DNA of 13,858 nt. Source: Actinomycetota bacterium. GTDB lineage: Bacteria; Actinomycetota; Actinomycetes; S36-B12. The stretch is from assembly GCA_016870425.1 (NCBI GenBank), contig VGBQ01000050.1, forward strand, positions 1-13,858, written 5' to 3'. The notes under the pieces are model-generated. The model saw only the letters and a list, made by a program, of their open reading frames with translations. It was not told where the DNA came from and did no database searches. Shown here piece after piece: positions 6,402-13,858 of this stretch (position 1 is the stretch's first letter; each line of letters begins with the position of its first letter). The translations under genes and the position numbers were made by a program.

Positions 6402-6683
6402 CTACTTGCGCTTGGCCTTCCGGTCTTCCTTGACGTGACCCTTGAAGGTGCGCGTGGGAGCGAACTCCCCCAACTTATGGCCGACCATCTGCTCGGTGAC
6501 GAACACGGGCACATGCTTGCGGCCGTCGTGCACGGCGATCGTGTGCCCGAGCATGGCGGGCACGATCATGGACCGCCGGGACCAGGTCTTGATGACCTGC
6601 TGGCTCTTGGCCTCGTTCTGGGCGTCCACCTTCTTGAGCAGGTGGTCGTCCACGAAGGGACCCTTCTTCAAGCTCCTGGGCAC
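6402..6683 (-). CDS. rpsS: 30S ribosomal protein S19
   Basis: S19 lies in the 30S head, forms a complex with S13 and contacts the A- and P-site tRNA region. The 93-residue length is standard. It starts MPRSLKKGPFVDDHLLKKV and contains IKTWSRRSMIVPAMLGHTIAVHDGRKHVPV and the C-terminal GHKLGEFAPTRTF signature, followed by a basic end. The start is GTG at 6683, with AGGAG six bases upstream. That AGGAG is built into the rplB stop codon (TAGGAG), so rplB termination and rpsS initiation take place within nine bases. A 49-base spacer follows before rplV; it holds a short tandem repeat but no gene. Confidence 0.98.
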   Translation of the reverse strand: MPRSLKKGPFVDDHLLKKVDAQNEAKSQQVIKTWSRRSMIVPAMLGHTIAVHDGRKHVPVFVTEQMVGHKLGEFAPTRTFKGHVKEDRKAKRK

Positions 6684-6692
6684 AGTAGTCTC

Positions 6693-7529
<837 letters not shown>

Positions 7530-7546
7530 GGTGTTCGTCCCTCGCC

Positions 7547-7846
7547 CTAGCTGACCGGTCCGCCGAAGATGTCGATGCGATCGCCCTGCGCCACGGACAC
7601 GATGGCCCGCTTCGTGGCTGCACGGCGACCGAATCCGCGACGGGTGCGGATGCGCTTGCCCTCGCGGTTCATCGTGTTGACTGATGTCACGCGCACGCCG
7701 AAGACCTGCTCGACCGCGATCTTGATCTGGGTCTTGTTGGCATCGGGAGCGACGATGAAGGTGTACTTGTTCTCGTCGAGAAGCCCGTAGCTCTTCTCCG
7801 AGATGACGGGCGCGAGGAGCACATCGCGCGGATCGGCGATCCTCAT
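7547..7846 (-). CDS. rplW: 50S ribosomal protein L23
   Basis: L23 sits at the tunnel exit and is the docking site for trigger factor and the signal recognition particle. The 99-residue product has the family features: DVLLAPVISEKSYGLLDENKYTFIV near the start, ANKTQIKIAVEQVFGVRVTSVNTMN in the middle, and a basic loop KRIRTRRGFGRRAATKRAIV. The ATG at 7846 overlaps the rplD stop (ATGA) and has a strong GGAGGT site six bases upstream, so it can be coupled to rplD and also start independently. It ends in TAG, 17 bases before rplB. Confidence 0.98.
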   Translation of the reverse strand: MRIADPRDVLLAPVISEKSYGLLDENKYTFIVAPDANKTQIKIAVEQVFGVRVTSVNTMNREGKRIRTRRGFGRRAATKRAIVSVAQGDRIDIFGGPVS

Positions 7847-8517
7847 GCCGACACCTCCGATTCGGTTGCAACGGCCTTGGCACCGCGGCCCTTGACCGGG
7901 CCGGCGATGAAGCTGTCGAAGGAATCCCTGGTGAAGACGACATCGTCGTTCACCAGGACGTCGTAGGTGTTGAGCTGGTCGGGTGCGACAACGCGGACGT
8001 TGGGGAGATTACGCACGCTCAGCCACGAAGCGACGTCATCGCGCTGTACGACGACCAGGAGGTTGGGGCGCTCGGTGATCTCGAGCAGGAAGGCCTGAGC
8101 GCTCTTGGTCGAGGGCTCGTCACCAGCCACCAAGGAGGTCACCACGTGGACTCGCCCTTCGCGTGCCCGATCAGACAACGCTCCCCGCAGGGCGGCCGCC
8201 TTCATCTTCTTCGGCGTGCGCTGGTCGTACGACCGAGGGGTGGGACCGTGCACCGTGCCACCGCCGGCGAACTGCGGCGCGCGAGTCGATCCCTGGCGCG
8301 CGCGGCCGGTGCCCTTCTGCTTGTAGGGCTTCCTGCCGCCACCGCTGACCTCGCCGCGGCTCTTCGTGTCGTGCGTGCCCTGCCGGGCCGCAGCGAGCTG
8401 GGCGACGACGACCTGGTGGATGAGGGGGACGTTGACCTGGACGTCAAAGATCTCCGAGGGAAGCTCGACGTCTCCCTGCGTCTTGCCCTCGGGGCCGAGG
8501 ACCTTCACGGACGTCAT
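7843..8517 (-). CDS. rplD: 50S ribosomal protein L4
   Basis: L4 is an early 50S assembly protein whose extended loop reaches the tunnel constriction opposite L22. The 224-residue product contains the loop at about 57-96 (RGEVSGGGRKPYKQKGTGRARQGS and following), the site of macrolide-resistance changes in other bacteria. The lysines and glycines there look normal. The C-terminal globular domain includes KMKAAALRGALSDRA and the LNTYDVLVNDDVVFT segment. In E. coli L4 represses its own S10 operon through a long leader; here only 101 bases precede rpsJ, so that mechanism is unlikely in the same form. Four-base ATGA overlaps join it to rplC before it and rplW after it. Confidence 0.98.
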   Translation of the reverse strand: MTSVKVLGPEGKTQGDVELPSEIFDVQVNVPLIHQVVVAQLAAARQGTHDTKSRGEVSGGGRKPYKQKGTGRARQGSTRAPQFAGGGTVHGPTPRSYDQRTPKKMKAAALRGALSDRAREGRVHVVTSLVAGDEPSTKSAQAFLLEITERPNLLVVVQRDDVASWLSVRNLPNVRVVAPDQLNTYDVLVNDDVVFTRDSFDSFIAGPVKGRGAKAVATESEVSA

Positions 8518-9164
8518 GAGGACACCGCCTTCGAAGTCGTGCGGATGAGCACCAGCCCACCCTTGGGGCCGGGGACGGCGCCCTTGATGAGGACCAGCCC
8601 GCGCTCAGGATCGACCGCATGCACGGTGAGGCCCTGAGTCGTGTGCCGGATGGTCCCCATGCGGCCCGCCATGCGCACGCCCTTGAAGACGCGACCGGGC
8701 GTGGCGCAGGCGCCGATGGAACCGGGCTTGCGGTGGTTGCGATGTGCACCGTGCGAGGCGCCGACACCGCTGAAGCCGTGACGCTTCATGGTCCCCGCGA
8801 AACCCTTGCCCTTGGTGGTGGCCGTCACGTCGACGACCTCTCCCGCGGTGAAGGCCTCCGCTCCCACCTCTTGGCCCAGGGTGTACTCCGACGCGTCCGA
8901 GGTGCGCAGTTCCACGAGGTGTCGGCGGGGCGCCACACCCGCCTTGGCGAAGTGGCCCGCATCCGGCTTGTTCACGCGACGCGGATCGACGGCGCCGAAG
9001 CCCAGTTGCACGGCCGAGTAGCCATCGTGGTCAGGAGTGCGCACCTGCGTCACCACGCAGGGACCCGCCTTGACCACGGTCACCGGAACGACGCGGTTGT
9101 TCTCGTCCCACACCTGGGTCATGCCGAGCTTCTCGCCCAGCACTCCCTTGACTGTCCTATCCAT
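8514..9164 (-). CDS. rplC: 50S ribosomal protein L3
   Basis: L3 is one of the first proteins to bind 23S rRNA, and its extension reaches toward the peptidyl transferase centre. From the chosen start the protein is 216 residues. It contains VKGVLGEKLGMTQVWDENNRVVPVTVV at the start. The KGFAGTMKRHGFSGVGASHGAHRNHRKPGSIG region and TPGRVFKGVRMAGRMG follow, which are diagnostic. Two ATGs lie six bases apart, at 9170 and 9164. The AGGA at 9173-9176 is only two bases from the first but eight from the second, so I favour 9164; starting at 9170 would add Met-Thr. The rpsJ TAG is part of the same TAGGA. The stop overlaps rplD (ATGA). Confidence 0.97.
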   Translation of the reverse strand: MDRTVKGVLGEKLGMTQVWDENNRVVPVTVVKAGPCVVTQVRTPDHDGYSAVQLGFGAVDPRRVNKPDAGHFAKAGVAPRRHLVELRTSDASEYTLGQEVGAEAFTAGEVVDVTATTKGKGFAGTMKRHGFSGVGASHGAHRNHRKPGSIGACATPGRVFKGVRMAGRMGTIRHTTQGLTVHAVDPERGLVLIKGAVPGPKGGLVLIRTTSKAVSS

Positions 9165-9172
9165 CGTCATCG

Positions 9173-9176
9173 TCCT
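9173..9176 (-). promoter_or_regulatory. Shine-Dalgarno (AGGA) that decides the rplC start
   Basis: AGGA overlaps the rpsJ stop codon (TAGGA). It is two bases before the ATG at 9170 and eight before the ATG at 9164, so normal spacing favours the inner ATG. Confidence 0.5.
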
Positions 9177-9483
9177 AGAGCTTGATCTCGATGTCGACGC
9201 CGGCCGGGAGATCCAGGCGCATGAGCGAATCGACGGTCTTGGGGGTGGGGTCGAGGATGTCGATGAGTCGCTTGTGCGTGCGCATCTCGAAGTGCTCCCG
9301 ACTGTCCTTGTACTTGTGGGGCGACCTGATGACGCAGTAGACGTTCTTCTCAGTCGGCAGCGGCACCGGCCCCGCGACCTGCGCGCCCGTGCGAGTCACC
9401 GTATCGACGATCTTGCGCGCCGATGAATCGATGATCTCGTGGTCGTAGGCCTTGAGCCGGATCCGGATCTTCTGTCCCGCCAT
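9175..9483 (-). CDS. rpsJ: 30S ribosomal protein S10
   Basis: S10 is a 30S head protein; it also serves as NusE, the partner of NusB in transcription antitermination. The 102-residue product has the family length. It shows KIRIRLKAYDHEIIDSSARKIVDTVTRTGA at the start, the extended loop GPVPLPTEKNVYCVIRSPHKYKDSREHFEMR that reaches into the 30S subunit, and THKRLIDILDPTPKTVDSLMRLDLPAGVDIEI at the end. The ATG at 9483 has AAGGA seven bases upstream. It is the first gene after the tuf hairpin and opens the S10 operon. The TAG stop doubles as the start of the rplC Shine-Dalgarno. Confidence 0.98.
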   Translation of the reverse strand: MAGQKIRIRLKAYDHEIIDSSARKIVDTVTRTGAQVAGPVPLPTEKNVYCVIRSPHKYKDSREHFEMRTHKRLIDILDPTPKTVDSLMRLDLPAGVDIEIKL

Positions 9484-9550
9484 GGTGGCTTCCTTCGTGA
9501 GTCCGTGCCGCTGTCTGTCTCGGTCTGTCCAGGTCGTGCTGGCCGGGAAA
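9484..9550 (-). promoter_or_regulatory. Leader region of the S10 operon
   Basis: This 67-base stretch between the tuf hairpin and the rpsJ start is where an S10-operon promoter or leader would have to lie. I see no convincing -35/-10 pair by eye. It holds two copies of GACAGAC (minus strand; plus-strand positions 9513-9519 and 9523-9529), exactly ten bases apart, and the rpsJ Shine-Dalgarno. Promoter activity is inferred only from the terminator-like hairpin upstream. Confidence 0.3.
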
Positions 9551-9580
9551 CGGGGGAGGCGCTAGGCGCCTCCCCCGCTC
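9548..9580 (-). terminator. GC-rich hairpin downstream of tuf
   Basis: A perfect 12-base-pair stem, CGGGGGAGGCGC (9551-9562) with GCGCCTCCCCCG (9566-9577), closes a three-base loop, starting seven bases after the tuf stop. On the minus-strand transcript it is followed by UUU then CCCGG, a very short U-tract. Extra G-U and A-U pairs could lengthen the stem using those U residues. Stem strength and position fit a terminator or attenuator separating str from S10. The poor U-tract, common in high-GC genomes, leaves partial read-through possible. Confidence 0.8.
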
Positions 9581-9584
9581 TCGA

Positions 9585-10781
9585 CTACTTGAGGATCTTG
9601 GTGACGCGCCCCGCGCCGACGGTGCGACCGCCCTCGCGGATAGCGAAGCGAAGGCCGTCCTCCATAGCGATGGGCTGGATGAGGTCGACCTTCATCTCGG
9701 TGTTGTCACCGGGCATGACCATGTCCTTGCCATCGGGCAGGTGAACAACGCCCGTGACGTCGGTCGTCCGGAAGTAGAACTGCGGACGGTAGTTGTTGAA
9801 GAACGGCGTGTGGCGGCCGCCCTCGTCCTTGCTCAGGATGTAGACCTGGGCCTCGAACTCGGTGTGAGGGGTGATCGAGCCCGGCTTGCAGCACACCTGG
9901 CCGCGCTCAACGTCCTCACGCTTGGTGCCGCGCAGGAGCAGGCCGACGTTCTCTCCCGCCTGGCCCTCGTCGAGGAGCTTGCGGAACATCTCGACGCCGG
10001 TGACCGTGGTCTTCGCCGGGGGTCCGGGACGGATGCCGACGATCTCGATCTCCTCGTTCACCTTGACGATGCCGCGCTCGATGCGGCCGGTCACGACAGT
10101 GCCGCGGCCGGTGATGGTGAACACGTCCTCGACGGGCATGAGGAAGGGCTTGTCGACCTCACGCTCGGGGGTGGTGATGTAGGAATCGACCGCTCCCATG
10201 AGCTCCATGATCGACTCGCCCCACTTCTCGTCGCCATTGAGCGCCGGGAAGGCAGCAACGCGCACGACGGGGATGTCGTCGCCGGGGAACTCGTAGGTCG
10301 ACAGGAGCTCGCGGACCTCCATCTCAACGAGCTCAAGGAGGTCCTCGTCATCAACCATGTCGCACTTGTTCAGGGCGACGACGATGGCGGGCACGCCGAC
10401 CTGGCGAGCCAGGAGGACATGCTCCTTGGTCTGGGGCATCGGGCCGTCAGTGGCGGCGACCACAAGAATCGCTCCGTCCATCTGGGCAGCACCGGTGATC
10501 ATGTTCTTGATGTAGTCGGCGTGACCCGGGCAGTCCACGTGGGCGTAGTGACGGGCTTCCGTCTGGTACTCCACGTGCGCGATGGAGATCGTGATGCCGC
10601 GCTGACGCTCCTCCGGGGCCTTGTCGATCTGATCGAAAGGCGTGAAGGGGTTGATGTCGGGCATCTTGTCGTGCAGGACCTTGGTGATCGCCGCGGTCAG
10701 CGTCGTCTTGCCATGGTCGATATGCCCGATGGTGCCGATGTTCACGTGCGGCTTGGTCCGCTCGAACTTCGCCTTCGCCAC
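9585..10781 (-). CDS. tuf: Elongation factor Tu
   Basis: EF-Tu carries aminoacyl-tRNA to the ribosomal A site and hydrolyses GTP on correct decoding. The 398-residue product has all three domains. In the GTPase domain are G1 GHIDHGKT (19-26), G2 RGITI (61-65), G3 DCPGH (83-87, with catalytic His87) and G4 NKCD (138-141). The G5 position reads Ala176-Ala177-Phe178 where SAL is usual. Domains 2 and 3 include TGRGTVVTGRIERG (224-237) and GGRHTPFFNNYRPQFYFRTTDVTG. Cys297-Cys298 is also unusual. The start is GTG at 10781, with GAGGAG six bases upstream. It lies 82 bases after fusA, with a hairpin between, and is followed by a terminator-like hairpin. The protein otherwise looks fully functional. 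Confidence 0.99.
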   Translation of the reverse strand: MAKAKFERTKPHVNIGTIGHIDHGKTTLTAAITKVLHDKMPDINPFTPFDQIDKAPEERQRGITISIAHVEYQTEARHYAHVDCPGHADYIKNMITGAAQMDGAILVVAATDGPMPQTKEHVLLARQVGVPAIVVALNKCDMVDDEDLLELVEMEVRELLSTYEFPGDDIPVVRVAAFPALNGDEKWGESIMELMGAVDSYITTPEREVDKPFLMPVEDVFTITGRGTVVTGRIERGIVKVNEEIEIVGIRPGPPAKTTVTGVEMFRKLLDEGQAGENVGLLLRGTKREDVERGQVCCKPGSITPHTEFEAQVYILSKDEGGRHTPFFNNYRPQFYFRTTDVTGVVHLPDGKDMVMPGDNTEMKVDLIQPIAMEDGLRFAIREGGRTVGAGRVTKILK

Positions 10782-10814
10782 GGTGGGCTCCTCTTCGTTT
10801 CGGTCCGTCCGGCT

Positions 10815-10863
10815 GTCGCGGATCGGGTGTTGTCTGGTTGTTTAACTGTTCTTCGATCCGCGA

Positions 10864-10864
<1 letters not shown>
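10815..10864 (-). promoter_or_regulatory. Long-loop inverted repeat between fusA and tuf
   Basis: GTCGCGGATCG (10815-10825, plus strand) is perfectly complementary to CGATCCGCGAC (10854-10864), an 11-base-pair stem. The 28-base loop is AT-rich on the minus strand (AAGAACAGTTAAACAACCAG and so on). The stem takes in the last G of the fusA TAG stop and ends 33 bases before the tuf GTG. There is no U-tract, so it is not a classical terminator. It could be an RNA-processing or mRNA-stability element, or a site that separates tuf levels from fusA. A tuf-specific promoter within the AT-rich loop is possible but unproven. Confidence 0.6.
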
Positions 10865-12963
<2,099 letters not shown>

Positions 12964-13004
12964 CTACAGACTCCTTATTCGCTTCTTCGTTGCCTCGGCG
13001 CCGA

Positions 13005-13475
13005 CTACCAGCGGTAGTGGGCGAACGCCTTGTTGGACTCGGCCATCTTGTGGGTGTCCTCGCGCTTCTTGACGCTGGCGCCAAGGCCATTGGAGGCGTC
13101 GAGAATCTCGTTCATGAGGCGCTCGGTCATCGTCTTCTCACGACGCTGCCGCGAGTAGGAGATGAGCCAGCGCAGCGCCAGGGTCGTGCTGCGGCCGGCC
13201 TTGACCTCGACCGGCACCTGGTACGTCGCGCCGCCCACGCGGCGGGAGCGGACCTCGAGGGTCGGCTTCACGTTGTCGAGGGCGCGCTTGAGCGTCGCGA
13301 CAGGATCGGTGCCCGTCTTCTCGCGGCATCCCTCGAGAGCGCCGTAGACGATGGCCTCCGCGGTCGAGCGCTTCCCATCGAGGAGCACCTTGTTGATGAG
13401 CTGCGTGACGACCGGGGAGTTGTAGACCGGATCAATGACAATCGGCCGCTTGGCAGCCGGGCCCTTGCGCGGCAT
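13005..13475 (-). CDS. rpsG: 30S ribosomal protein S7
   Basis: S7 nucleates assembly of the 30S head and borders the E site. The 156-residue product starts MPRKGPAAKRPIVIDPVYNSPVVTQLINKVLLDGKRSTAE. It contains the beta-hairpin region VRSRRVGGATYQVPVEV (75-91) and LALRWLISYSRQRREKTM. It ends KKREDTHKMAESNKAFAHYRW, as is usual for bacterial S7. The ATG at 13475 shares one base with the rpsL stop (TGATG) and has a GGAG eight bases upstream, consistent with coupled translation. In E. coli S7 represses the str mRNA in the rpsL-rpsG spacer; here there is no spacer, so that control cannot work in the same way. Confidence 0.98.
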   Translation of the reverse strand: MPRKGPAAKRPIVIDPVYNSPVVTQLINKVLLDGKRSTAEAIVYGALEGCREKTGTDPVATLKRALDNVKPTLEVRSRRVGGATYQVPVEVKAGRSTTLALRWLISYSRQRREKTMTERLMNEILDASNGLGASVKKREDTHKMAESNKAFAHYRW

Positions 13476-13849
13476 CAGCCCTTCTCCTTCTTCGCGCCGT
13501 AGCGGGAGCGAGCCTGCTTGCGACCCTTCACGCCCTGGGTGTCGAGGGCGCCGCGGATGATCTTGTAGCGGACACCGGGCAGGTCCTTCACACGTCCGCC
13601 GCGGACGAGCACGATCGAGTGCTCCTGGAGGTTGTGCCCGACACCGGGGATGTAGGCAGTGACCTCAACGCCGGACGAAAGACGGACGCGAGCGACCTTG
13701 CGCAGCGCAGAATTCGGCTTCTTGGGCGTGGTCGTATAGACGCGCGTGCAGACACCCCGTCGCTGGGGGCTGCCCTTGAGCGCCGGCGTCTTGCTCTTCG
13801 CGACCTTGTCCTGCCGGCCCTTGCGGACCAGCTGCTGGATCGTGGGCAC
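13475..13849 (-). CDS. rpsL: 30S ribosomal protein S12
   Basis: S12 lies at the decoding centre and controls accuracy and streptomycin response. The 124-residue product is complete. Its two classical resistance positions carry the wild-type lysines: Lys43 in TTTPKKPNSALRK and Lys88 in GGRVKDLPGVRY, which predicts streptomycin sensitivity as far as S12 is concerned. Asp89, the position methylthiolated by RimO in E. coli, is present. The ending KGRKQARSRYGAKKEKG is typical. The start is GTG at 13849, with GGAG five bases upstream at the very edge of the window (13855-13858). It is the first gene of the str segment seen here; its promoter is beyond the window. Confidence 0.98.
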   Translation of the reverse strand: MPTIQQLVRKGRQDKVAKSKTPALKGSPQRRGVCTRVYTTTPKKPNSALRKVARVRLSSGVEVTAYIPGVGHNLQEHSIVLVRGGRVKDLPGVRYKIIRGALDTQGVKGRKQARSRYGAKKEKG

Positions 13850-13858
13850 TGCTTCTCC

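Noticed and set aside
12964..13004. Possible promoter or hairpin in the rpsG-fusA spacer
   Set aside because: Only 41 bases, with the fusA Shine-Dalgarno and a lone GGCGCC palindrome; no paired promoter boxes or U-tract.
13475..13849. Possible streptomycin-resistance allele of rpsL
   Set aside because: Lys43 and Lys88 are both wild type and the surrounding residues are standard.

Overview
This window is a ribosomal-protein and elongation-factor supercluster (the str, S10 and spc operons joined end to end). All 25 genes lie on the minus strand, so transcription runs from high to low coordinates. The DNA is GC-rich. Eight genes start with GTG. The S14 copy is the zinc-binding type, and S3 and L22 carry charged low-complexity tails. 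Protein sequences and gene order together point to an Actinomycetota (high-GC Gram-positive) chromosome. I cannot place it below phylum level from this window alone.

Layout in transcription order. (1) str segment, 13849 to 9585: rpsL (S12), rpsG (S7), fusA (EF-G), tuf (EF-Tu). An 82-base spacer with a long-loop inverted repeat separates fusA from tuf, and a strong GC hairpin follows tuf. (2) S10 segment, 9483 to 4087: rpsJ, rplC, rplD, rplW, rplB, rpsS, rplV, rpsC, rplP, rpmC, rpsQ. (3) spc segment, 4076 to the left edge: rplN, rplX, rplE, rpsN (type Z), rpsH, rplF, rplR, rpsE, rpmD, rplO. The rplO gene runs off the left edge, and rpsL begins nine bases from the right edge, so any str promoter lies outside the window.

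The genes work together as the core of the translation machine. They supply 30S proteins (S12, S7, S10, S19, S3, S17, S14, S8, S5), 50S proteins (L3, L4, L23, L2, L22, L16, L29, L14, L24, L5, L6, L18, L30, L15), and the two GTPases that deliver aminoacyl-tRNA and drive translocation. Junctions are very tight. Several stops and starts overlap by four bases (ATGA or GTGA) or by one (TGATG), and several TAG stops run directly into the next gene's Shine-Dalgarno sequence, which suggests strong translational coupling.

No stretch longer than about 100 bases lacks a gene. I see no tRNA, CRISPR array, insertion sequence, phage gene or other mobile element. I also found no sign of an undescribed system: this is conserved housekeeping DNA. 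The points worth a second look are modest: an unusual G5 motif and a Cys-Cys pair in EF-Tu, the fusA-tuf hairpin, the repeat-built tail of L22, and the stop-codon pattern.
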